Below, one piece after another: positions 1 to 4,130 of a stretch of DNA of 7,681 bases. Under the pieces are notes generated by a model. That model saw only the letters and a list, made by a program, of their open reading frames with translations, was not told where the DNA came from and did no database searches. The position numbers and the translations under genes were made by a program. Source of the stretch: Patescibacteria group bacterium (GTDB lineage: Bacteria > Patescibacteriota > Patescibacteriia > GCA-002772895); NCBI GenBank assembly GCA_018895765.1, contig JAHINX010000035.1:1-7681 (forward strand). Reading direction: 5' to 3'. Numbering within the stretch: the stretch's first letter is position 1; every line of letters begins with the position of its first letter.

Positions 1-1
1 A

Positions 2-376
2 AAAAGAAAAAAGAAGAAGATTGATAGGCAGGTCTCCCAAGGAAAGGTTTTTGTTAAATCTACCTATAATAATACTATCGTTACAATCTCGGATATGCAG
101 GGTAATGTGATATCTTGGTCTTCTGCAGGCCACTGCGGTTTTAGGGGTCCTAAAAAATCAACTCCTTATGCCGCCGGAGTAATTATGAAAAACGCTATAG
201 AAAAAGCTGCTCCATATGGCTTGCGTGATGTTCATGTCTTAGTAAAGGGCGTTGGTTCTGGCAGAGAGTCTGCGGTTCGCTCATTAAATGCTAACGGACT
301 TAGCGTGCTTTCCATAAAAGATATAACACCGATTCCTCATAATGGCCCAAGACCGCCAAGACCCCGCAGAGTATAG
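2..376 (+). CDS. rpsK: Small ribosomal subunit protein uS11, 5' end cut by the window
   Basis: S11 is a 30S platform protein near the mRNA exit channel and contacts 16S rRNA. The reading frame is open from base 2, well upstream of the first ATG at 95, so that ATG (codon 32 of what is visible) is internal. The visible product is 124 residues and begins in a lysine-rich N-terminal stretch, followed by the S11 core. Recognisable blocks are YNNTIVTISD, GNVISWSSAG, KKSTPYAAG, VKGVGSGRESAVR and SIKDITPIPHNGPRPP, ending RPRRV. In most bacteria the C-terminus reads HNGCRPPKRRRV; here Cys is Pro. The stop is TAG at 374-376. It is followed by rpsD, rpoA and rplQ, the usual alpha-operon order, with rpsM expected just upstream outside the window. 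Identity is certain; only the 5' end is missing. Confidence 0.97.
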   Translation, partial: KRKKKKIDRQVSQGKVFVKSTYNNTIVTISDMQGNVISWSSAGHCGFRGPKKSTPYAAGVIMKNAIEKAAPYGLRDVHVLVKGVGSGRESAVRSLNANGLSVLSIKDITPIPHNGPRPPRPRRV

Positions 377-382
377 ATAATA

Positions 383-487
383 TCAAATTGCAAATTGGAA
401 TATTAAGCCGCAAAACGACATAATAATTAGTTCCGTATAGCGGGACACTATAAAAAATAATTTTGAAATTAGAAACCTGAAATCAAA
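383..487. repeat. Degenerate 7-nt-period inverted repeat upstream of rpsD
   Basis: The 113-nt spacer between rpsK and rpsD has 7-nt periodicity at both ends. On the left are TCAAATT and GCAAATT in tandem (383-396) followed by GGAATAT. On the right are TGAAATT, AGAAACC and TGAAATC in tandem (464-484), ending six bases before the rpsD ATG. The left arm 384-404 aligns with the reverse complement of 459-479 at 14 of 21 positions, so this is the weakest inverted repeat of the set. A stronger small hairpin lies in the middle. It shares the architecture of the better copies before rpoA and rpsI, although the unit sequence differs. No Shine-Dalgarno sequence precedes rpsD. Confidence 0.5.
430..446 (+). 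promoter_or_regulatory. Small hairpin in the rpsD leader
   Basis: Bases 430-435 (GTTCCG) pair with 441-446 (CGGGAC) over six base pairs including one G-U, around the loop TATAG. It lies about 44 nt upstream of the rpsD start, at the apex of the heptamer inverted repeat. S4 is the autogenous repressor of alpha operons in E. coli and of rpsD in Bacillus, so a leader hairpin here could be a regulatory site. The sequence shows only the fold and does not establish S4 binding. Confidence 0.35.
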
Positions 488-489
488 AT

Positions 490-1119
490 ATGGCTAAATT
501 ATACGAACAATGTAAATTATGCAGACGTGAAGGCGAAAAGCTCTTCCTTAAGGGAGACCGCTGTTTTAGTACAAAATGTGCCATAGTGAAAAGGAACTAT
601 AAACCCGGCGTTCACGGACCGCAAGTAAAACCTCCAAAAATAACAGATTATGGAAAACAATTGCGGGCAAAACAAGCAGCAAAGAGATCGTACGGCCTAA
701 CTGAAAAGCAATTTTCCAATTATATTGCAAAAGCAATGAAGAAAAAGGAGAATACAGCGGATATGATTTTAAAATTTTTAGAGTCCCGTTTGGATAATGT
801 TGTTTATCGTTTGGGCTTTACTGTATCGCGGGCTTCTGCAAGGCAATTTGTTTCTCATGGATTTTTAAATATAAATGGTAAAAAAGTGGATATCCCTTCT
901 TATGAGGCAAGGCCGGGAGATATTATCACTATCAATAAAACAAAAGTAAATAAAAAATTGGTAAATGAAGTAAGAGAGAGGATAAAGACAAAAGAAACGC
1001 CTCTTTGGATTGCTTTAGATAAAGAAAAAATAGAAGCAAAAATTATAAGTGCGCCAGAACTTCATCAAGGCGAAAAATTATTTGACGTACAAAACGTAAT
1101 TGAATTTTATTCACGTTAA
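490..1119 (+). CDS. rpsD: Small ribosomal subunit protein uS4, zinc-binding form
   Basis: S4 is a primary 16S rRNA-binding protein that starts 30S assembly, and in many bacteria it also regulates its own operon. The product is 209 residues, the usual bacterial length. The N-terminal region keeps four cysteines at positions 8, 11, 25 and 30, the zinc-knuckle (C+) arrangement seen in Thermus and Bacillus S4; many S4 paralogues lose it. YKPGVHG follows at 37-43. The S4 RNA-binding domain covers about 100-150, with RLDNVVYRLGF at the start, SRASARQFVSHGF in the middle and ARPGDIITI at the end. The C-terminus ends VIEFYSR, as expected. The start has no Shine-Dalgarno nearby, but the alignment to family N-termini (MAKLYEQCKLCRREG) supports it. 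It lies downstream of rpsK across a repeat-filled spacer. Confidence 0.97.
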   Translation: MAKLYEQCKLCRREGEKLFLKGDRCFSTKCAIVKRNYKPGVHGPQVKPPKITDYGKQLRAKQAAKRSYGLTEKQFSNYIAKAMKKKENTADMILKFLESRLDNVVYRLGFTVSRASARQFVSHGFLNINGKKVDIPSYEARPGDIITINKTKVNKKLVNEVRERIKTKETPLWIALDKEKIEAKIISAPELHQGEKLFDVQNVIEFYSR

Positions 1120-1123
1120 AATT

Positions 1124-1132
1124 AAAGGAGGG
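1124..1132 (+). promoter_or_regulatory. Isolated Shine-Dalgarno-like AAAGGAGGG, 75 nt before rpoA
   Basis: AAAGGAGGG would be a near-perfect complement to a bacterial 16S 3' end, yet no usable start follows it: the next GTG (1132-1134) is immediately followed by TAG. It lies five bases after the rpsD stop and directly at the 5' foot of the inverted repeat 1135-1198. If that repeat folds, GGAGG is about 12 nt from the rpoA ATG instead of about 76. It is either a ribosome-binding site used through the hairpin, or a remnant separated from rpoA by insertion of the repeat. Confidence 0.5.
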
Positions 1133-1134
1133 TG

Positions 1135-1198
1135 TAGCGTATAGGATATAGGGTATAGCAAAGTGAACTAAACCCTAAACCCTAATTCCTAAACCCTA
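1135..1198. repeat. Heptamer-built inverted repeat upstream of rpoA
   Basis: The left arm 1135-1158 is a run of 7-nt units of the type TAGSRTA. The right arm is four consecutive heptamers from 1168 to 1195: CTAAACC twice, then CTAATTC, then CTAAACC. Left arm 1135-1158 matches the reverse complement of 1175-1198 at 19 of 24 positions, with the mismatches falling inside units while the 7-nt register is kept. The 16-nt gap holds one spare unit. It resembles a plant-type telomere repeat only by chance of unit sequence. The copy at 2791-2885 has the same register and the same odd unit (CTAATT plus G or C) in third place of four, so the two copies are probably related. Confidence 0.8.
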
Positions 1199-1207
1199 TT
1201 AAAAACT

Positions 1208-1975
1208 ATGCAATCAATACTTTTACCCTCAAAAATAAATTTTGCAAAGGGTAGCAGCAAAAATGAAACAATAGTAAGCCTTGAGCCGTGCTATCATGGA
1301 TATGGTATTACTATAGGAAACGCCTTAAGAAGGGTGCTTTTGTCATCTTTGCCAGGATCAGCAATAACTGCTGTAAAAATAGAAGGTGTAAGTCATGAAT
1401 TTTCTGCAATACCAAATGTTCTTGAAGATGTTTTACAGGTTATATTAAACCTAAAACAAGTTCGCCTAGTTTCTCACAGCAGTGAGCCAATAAAGCTTTC
1501 TTTAAATGTAAGTGGAGAGAAAAAAATTACCGCAGCCGATTTTGAAAAAAATTCTGATATAAAAGTAGCAAGCCCGGATCAGCATATTGCAACCCTAACA
1601 GACCCGAAAGCAGAATTTAAGATGGAAGTTATAGTTGAACAAGGAAGAGGATATGCTGTTACGGAAGAACGCGACAAATCAACTTTGGAAGCGGGCATGA
1701 TTGCAATAGATGCAATATTCACGCCAGTAAGAAATGTTGCGGTTAAGGTAGAAAATGTACGCGTCGGTCAAATTACCAATTTTGACAAATTGCTTCTAAC
1801 GGTTGAAACTGATGGCGCAATAACTCCGGAAGAAGCGGTAAAAGAGTCAGCAAAAATATTGATTGATCATTTCAATATAGTAGTAAGTGGCGAAGGAAAA
1901 GAAGTAGAGCCGGAAGAAGAGCCCGAAGAAGAGGAAGCTCCTGCAGAGGAAAAAGAAGATACGGAACAAGAATAA
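1208..1975 (+). CDS. rpoA: RNA polymerase alpha subunit without the C-terminal domain
   Basis: Alpha dimerises and nucleates RNA polymerase assembly by binding beta and beta'. The product is 255 residues, against roughly 310-330 in most bacteria. The N-terminal assembly domain is complete: TIGNALRRVLLSSLPG (35-50), VKIEGVSHEF (56-65), EQGRGYAVTEE (144-154) and a conserved block from DAIFTPVRNV through KLLLTVETDG and TPEEAV (168-211). The alpha-CTD, with its helix-hairpin-helix motifs that bind UP elements and activators, is absent. After residue 230 comes an acidic tail with 15 Asp/Glu in the last 25 residues. Only 36 bases separate the stop from rplQ, so no displaced CTD can be hiding there. 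The ATG is supported by the family N-terminus. Short alphas are plausible in CPR bacteria, but I could not confirm this by search. Confidence 0.96.
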   Translation: MQSILLPSKINFAKGSSKNETIVSLEPCYHGYGITIGNALRRVLLSSLPGSAITAVKIEGVSHEFSAIPNVLEDVLQVILNLKQVRLVSHSSEPIKLSLNVSGEKKITAADFEKNSDIKVASPDQHIATLTDPKAEFKMEVIVEQGRGYAVTEERDKSTLEAGMIAIDAIFTPVRNVAVKVENVRVGQITNFDKLLLTVETDGAITPEEAVKESAKILIDHFNIVVSGEGKEVEPEEEPEEEEAPAEEKEDTEQE

Positions 1976-2011
1976 AACTTTGCGCTTTAATTCATATACT
2001 TTACGACGATT

Positions 2012-2449
2012 ATGCGACACCATATAAAAACAAAAACTCTAGGAAGGAAAAAAGCTCCACGGGAAGCGATGTTTAGAAGTTTGGCAACAAGCTTGGTTTT
2101 GTATGAAAAAATTAAAACTACAGAAGCAAAAGCAAAGCTCCTTCGTTCATATGTTGAAAAAATGATTACTTTAGGTAAGAAAAATACCCTTCACGCAAGA
2201 AGACAGCTTTTGAAAAAATTATATTTGGAGTCAGCAGTAAAAAAAGTATTGGACGATCTTTCACCAAGATTTAGCCAAAGAAAAGGTGGCTATTTACGAA
2301 TTACTAAATTAGGTTTTAGACAGGGTGACGCTGCCAAAATAGTGAGAATCGAGTTTGTAGAAAGCGCAAAACCAAAAACAGAAAGCAAAGAGACAAAACA
2401 GCCGGTTAAGAAGTTGCCTAAAGCTAAAAAAGCCATAAAAACTAAATAA
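2012..2449 (+). CDS. rplQ: Large ribosomal subunit protein bL17 with a basic C-terminal tail
   Basis: L17 is a bacterial 50S protein near the peptide exit tunnel. The product is 145 residues. The core covers about 1-117: MRHHIKTKTLGRKKAPREAM at the start, then RSLATSLVLYEKIKTTEAKAK, and GGYLRITKLGFRQGDAA near the end, followed by IVRIEFVES. Residues 118-145 are a low-complexity basic tail with 11 lysines in 28 residues, longer than the core requires. The start matches the family's MRH N-terminus but has no Shine-Dalgarno; its 36-nt leader is plain AT-rich DNA. It lies next to rpoA, as in nearly all bacteria, and rplM starts two bases after its stop, so the two are certainly cotranscribed. Confidence 0.97.
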   Translation: MRHHIKTKTLGRKKAPREAMFRSLATSLVLYEKIKTTEAKAKLLRSYVEKMITLGKKNTLHARRQLLKKLYLESAVKKVLDDLSPRFSQRKGGYLRITKLGFRQGDAAKIVRIEFVESAKPKTESKETKQPVKKLPKAKKAIKTK

Positions 2450-2451
2450 AT

Positions 2452-2793
2452 ATGAATAGAGAAGTATACAAATTAAACGCAGAAGGAAAAGCGCCGGGCC
2501 GATTAGCTACGGAGATTTCTGTTTTGCTACAGGGAAAAAATAAGCCGGATTGGGCACCTCATATTGATAGCGGTGGATTTGTGGAGATAGAAAATGCTGA
2601 TAAAATCAAAGTTACCGGCAATAAAATGGAAGATTATAAATATTACAATCACAGCGGATATCCGGGCGGACTTCGGACAAGAGCAATGAAAGAGCTTACA
2701 AAAGAGGAAATTATACGTCACGCTGTTCATAAAATGCTTCCTAAGAATCGTTTAAGAAGTCCAAGAATTAAAAGACTAAAGTTTATAAAATAG
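2452..2793 (+). CDS. rplM: Large ribosomal subunit protein uL13, short form
   Basis: L13 is an early 50S assembly protein that binds 23S rRNA. The product is 113 residues against about 140-145 in E. coli. Conserved blocks are APGRLATEIS (14-23), HIDSGGFVEIENADKIKVTGNK, YYNHSGYPGG and AVHKMLPKNRL, ending RIKRLKFIK. Compared with E. coli it lacks about ten N-terminal residues and roughly the last 18 after the RKLKVY-like block. The C-terminal end coincides with the repeat that follows: the TAG stop at 2791-2793 is the first three bases of its left arm. The start lies two bases after the rplQ stop, without a visible Shine-Dalgarno. The shortening may be normal for this lineage or may reflect repeat insertion. 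Function is probably intact, as the core is well conserved. Confidence 0.96.
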   Translation: MNREVYKLNAEGKAPGRLATEISVLLQGKNKPDWAPHIDSGGFVEIENADKIKVTGNKMEDYKYYNHSGYPGGLRTRAMKELTKEEIIRHAVHKMLPKNRLRSPRIKRLKFIK

Positions 2794-2885
2794 CGATTAG
2801 CGTATAGGGTTTAGTGAAAAATGTGTCGTCTCGCGACAAATAATTATACCCTAACCGCTAAACGCTAATTGCTAAACGCTGATAA
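2791..2885. repeat. Heptamer-built inverted repeat upstream of rpsI
   Basis: The left arm 2791-2814 is made of 7-nt units beginning TAGCGAT and TAGCGTA; its first TAG is the rplM stop codon. The right arm is a run of heptamers from 2851 to 2885: CTAACCG, then CTAAACG, with CTAATTG third, then CTAAACG and a decayed last unit CTGATAA. The left arm matches the reverse complement of 2851-2874 at 20 of 24 positions. The 36-nt centre holds a small GC-rich hairpin. The repeat ends six bases before the rpsI ATG. It is a diverged relative of the copy before rpoA, with the same period, register and order of units but CG in place of CC at the unit end. Confidence 0.8.
2824..2838 (+). other. Apical hairpin inside the rpsI leader repeat
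   Basis: TGTCG at 2824-2828 pairs with CGACA at 2834-2838 around the loop TCTCG, a GC-rich five-base-pair stem in AT-rich surroundings. It sits at the apex of the larger inverted repeat, just as the 430-446 hairpin sits within the rpsD leader repeat. No terminator T-run follows, so it is more likely a structural or processing element than a terminator. Confidence 0.4.
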
Positions 2886-2891
2886 ATTTTT

Positions 2892-3467
2892 ATGGCAGAG
2901 GAAAAAATTACAATTAAAAAAGAAAAAAAAGTTTTAAAAAAAGCAACGGACGAAAAAGAACCGAAAAAGCCAAAGAAAACCGTTTCAAAAAAAGAAGCAA
3001 CAAAGGTTCCTGAAGCAGAAATAAAAGAAGAGATATTGCAAGAAGAAGATGTAGAAAAAAAGGAAAAGGCTGTAAGGCCTGGGTTTTTGCAAGCCGTTGG
3101 CAGAAGAAAGTGTTCTATCGCTAGAGTAAGAGTATTAAAAAATGGGAGTGGACAGGCGACGGTTAATGGGAAGGATATAAAAGAATATTTTGGTTCGGAT
3201 TTTTTAGTTGATATTGCTTTTGGTGCGTTAAATAACGTCAGCCAATTAAAAAAACTTGATGTAAGTGCAAAAGTAGAGGGTGGAGGAAAGAGAGGCCAGG
3301 CAGAGGCAATCCGCTTAGGTACTGCCAGAGCGCTATTGGAATTAAATCCCGTATTTAGAAAGAATTTAAGAAAAGCAGGATATCTTACACGCGATCCGCG
3401 CGTAAAAGAAAGAAAAAAGCCAGGATTAAAGAAAGCGCGTCGAGCACCACAATGGTCAAAACGCTAA
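2892..3467 (+). CDS. rpsI: Small ribosomal subunit protein uS9 with a charged N-terminal extension
   Basis: S9 is a 30S head protein whose C-terminal tail reaches the P-site tRNA anticodon. The product is 191 residues against about 130 for typical S9. Residues 1-62 are a low-complexity Lys/Glu extension, probably disordered. The S9 domain runs from about 63: GFLQAVGRRKCSIARVRV, NGKDIKEYFG, VEGGGKRGQAEAIRLGTARAL (start 128) and LTRDPRVKERKKPGLKKAR. The tail ends QWSKR, like the QFSKR of E. coli, so the P-site end is intact. An internal start that would remove the extension is not evident: there is no ATG between codon 1 and the S9 core, so I keep the full length. It follows rplM as in most bacteria. 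No Shine-Dalgarno precedes it, and its stop lies in the loop of a hairpin. Confidence 0.96.
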   Translation: MAEEKITIKKEKKVLKKATDEKEPKKPKKTVSKKEATKVPEAEIKEEILQEEDVEKKEKAVRPGFLQAVGRRKCSIARVRVLKNGSGQATVNGKDIKEYFGSDFLVDIAFGALNNVSQLKKLDVSAKVEGGGKRGQAEAIRLGTARALLELNPVFRKNLRKAGYLTRDPRVKERKKPGLKKARRAPQWSKR

Positions 3468-3476
3468 CGCGTTTTG
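3457..3476 (+). other. Hairpin with the rpsI stop codon in its loop
   Basis: CAAAACGC (3457-3464) pairs perfectly with GCGTTTTG (3469-3476) around the four-base loop TAAC, which contains the rpsI TAA stop. No T-run follows, so it is not a classical terminator. It could protect the mRNA 3' end or cooperate with the terminator about 50 nt downstream. Confidence 0.55.
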
Positions 3477-3483
3477 TGGGGAT

Positions 3484-3519
3484 TTCACTAATGCGCTTCG
3501 CGCCACCAATTACACGAAT
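3484..3519. repeat. Short 9-nt-period array after rpsI
   Basis: Four nonamers lie head to tail: TTCACTAAT, GCGCTTCGC, GCCACCAAT and TACACGAAT. Units 1, 3 and 4 share the pattern nnCACnAAT. Unit 2 is unlike the others and forms part of a small palindrome, GCGCTTCGCGC. It is a second type of short-period spacer repeat, with a different period from the heptamers. I recognise no function. Confidence 0.45.
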
Positions 3520-3523
3520 ATTA

Positions 3524-3565
3524 TTAACGGCTCAACGGTTCATTCCGTTGAGCCGATTAATTTTT
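3524..3565 (+). terminator. Intrinsic terminator after rpsI
   Basis: CGGCTCAACGG (3528-3538) pairs perfectly over 11 base pairs with CCGTTGAGCCG (3545-3555) around the loop TTCATT. The stem extends by four A-T pairs (3524-3527 with 3557-3560) across one bulged A. A run of five T follows at 3561-3565. This ends the ribosomal protein operon and insulates it from the cassette, whose promoter starts two bases later. Confidence 0.92.
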
Positions 3566-3566
3566 C

Positions 3567-3595
3567 TTGACATTTTTCTCATAATCTGCTAAATT
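3567..3595 (+). promoter_or_regulatory. Near-consensus sigma-70-type promoter of the leucine-zipper cassette
   Basis: A perfect -35 box TTGACA (3567-3572) is followed after 17 bases by TAAATT (3590-3595), a 4-of-6 match to TATAAT, preceded by TGC (3587-3589), which is an extended -10. Transcription should start near 3602, giving a leader of about 18 nt. The promoter begins immediately after the preceding terminator's T-run. Confidence 0.75.
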
Positions 3596-3602
3596 ATTAG
3601 GC

Positions 3603-3612
3603 AGGAAGGAGG
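3603..3612 (+). promoter_or_regulatory. Strong Shine-Dalgarno that decides the cassette's first start
   Basis: AGGAAGGAGG holds a full AGGAGG at 3607-3612. It is 7 nt from the ATG at 3620 but only 1 nt from the ATG at 3614, so 3620 is the better start. The nearer ATG could be served only by the weaker AGGA at 3603-3606. This is the only classical ribosome-binding site of this strength correctly placed in the window. Confidence 0.75.
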
Positions 3613-3619
3613 CATGAAA

Positions 3620-3799
3620 ATGTTGACAAGCAGTGAAATAACAAAAATGAAAAAGAAAGAATTGCAGGAAGCATGTGAGAAGTTATTGAGAAGATGCACG
3701 AAATTGCAAAGGGATAATAAAAGACTAAGGAAAGAGAATGTGTGTAAGGATAGGCACATAGAGTACACCTCTTCACGCTTAGTTGATATTGGAGAATAA
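3620..3799 (+). CDS. Tiny leucine-zipper protein, first gene of the cassette
   Basis: I recognise no family. The product is 59 residues from ATG 3620, or 61 from ATG 3614. It is highly charged and predicted almost entirely helical. Numbered from the second ATG, leucines fall every seven residues at 15, 22, 29 and 36 (d positions), with Cys19, Cys26, Asn33 and Asn40 at a positions. An Asn at an a position is the hallmark of parallel dimeric zippers such as GCN4. The Lys-rich stretch before the zipper (KMKKKE) is short and is not a clear DNA-binding basic region. There is no signal peptide or membrane segment. The gene has its own promoter and strong ribosome-binding site, and the second zipper gene starts two bases after its stop. 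Regular heptads plus these signals make it a real gene despite its size. Confidence 0.75.
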   Translation: MLTSSEITKMKKKELQEACEKLLRRCTKLQRDNKRLRKENVCKDRHIEYTSSRLVDIGE

Positions 3800-3801
3800 A
3801 G

Positions 3802-3999
3802 ATGAGCCGAGCGCAAGAATCGTGGGAGGATCTTTGCGACGTTATAAAGAAAACTGAAAGTGATAGGTTAAAGAATGAATTAAAGAACTATGGCATTGAT
3901 GTAGATGCGATAAAGAAAGAGAACACAGAGTTGAGGGAAAAGCTTAGGCAGATAAAAAGCAGAGTCCGTTCATTTGCTCAAAAGTTAAGCTCAGAATAA
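3802..3999 (+). CDS. Tiny coiled-coil protein, second gene of the cassette
   Basis: I recognise no family. The product is 65 residues. GGAG at 3791-3794, inside the end of the upstream gene, lies 7 nt from this ATG, so the pair is translationally linked. Heptads stay in phase from 23 to 62: d positions are Leu23, Tyr30, Ile37, Leu44, Ile51 and Phe58; a positions are Leu27, Val34, Asn41, Leu48, Val55 and Leu62. Gly31 and two Asp residues may kink the helix near 31-35. The segment around KKENTELREKL resembles RDNKRLRKEN of the upstream protein, and both have Asn at a, so a heterodimer or a duplicated ancestor is possible. Toxin-antitoxin-like size and order are seen, but no toxin or DNA-binding domain is visible. 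A terminator follows 11 bases later. Confidence 0.75.
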   Translation: MSRAQESWEDLCDVIKKTESDRLKNELKNYGIDVDAIKKENTELREKLRQIKSRVRSFAQKLSSE

Positions 4000-4010
4000 A
4001 AATATGTATT

Positions 4011-4032
4011 AGTCCCTTTAGAGGGCTTTTTT
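4011..4032 (+). terminator. Intrinsic terminator after the leucine-zipper cassette
   Basis: CCCT (4014-4017) pairs with AGGG (4022-4025) around the loop TTAG. AG (4011-4012) extends the stem with CT (4026-4027) across a bulged T. Six T run from 4027 to 4032. Short, but in the right place, and it closes the cassette as a separate transcription unit. Confidence 0.8.
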
Positions 4033-4034
4033 AG

Positions 4035-4063
4035 TTGAAAAAATAGCTTGAAAATGGTAATAT
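4035..4063 (+). promoter_or_regulatory. Possible promoter for the flippase gene
   Basis: TTGAAA (4035-4040) is followed after 17 bases by TAATAT (4058-4063), preceded by TGG, an extended -10. It starts just after the cassette terminator and lies about 70 nt before the flippase ATG. The region is very AT-rich, so chance matches are common; other -10-like sequences (TATATT near 4111) exist. Confidence 0.4.
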
Positions 4064-4130
4064 AAATATAGCTTCTGGGTTTAATTTTTTAGATATTGAA
4101 AAGCTTATTGTATATTTTGCCTTTAAAACT

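Noticed and set aside
1132..1137. GTG start directly after AAAGGAGGG
   Set aside because: The next codon is TAG, so no peptide beyond one residue could be made.
1168..1198. CCCTAAA-type repeat resembling a plant telomere, hinting at a linear chromosome end or eukaryotic contamination
   Set aside because: It is only four units long, internal to a bacterial operon, matched by an inverted left arm, and the related copy before rpsI has a different unit.
2527..2730. Minus-strand open frame opposite rplM
   Set aside because: It is a shadow of a clear ribosomal protein gene, with no start signals and no family resemblance.
1135..2885. CRISPR-like array
   Set aside because: Units are 7 nt in direct contact, with no spacers and no cas genes nearby.
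3589..3816. Minus-strand open frame opposite the first zipper gene
   Set aside because: It would run antisense through the promoter, the ribosome-binding site and the zipper; its hydrophobic Leu/Phe/Ser content is what the complement of lysine-rich codons gives.
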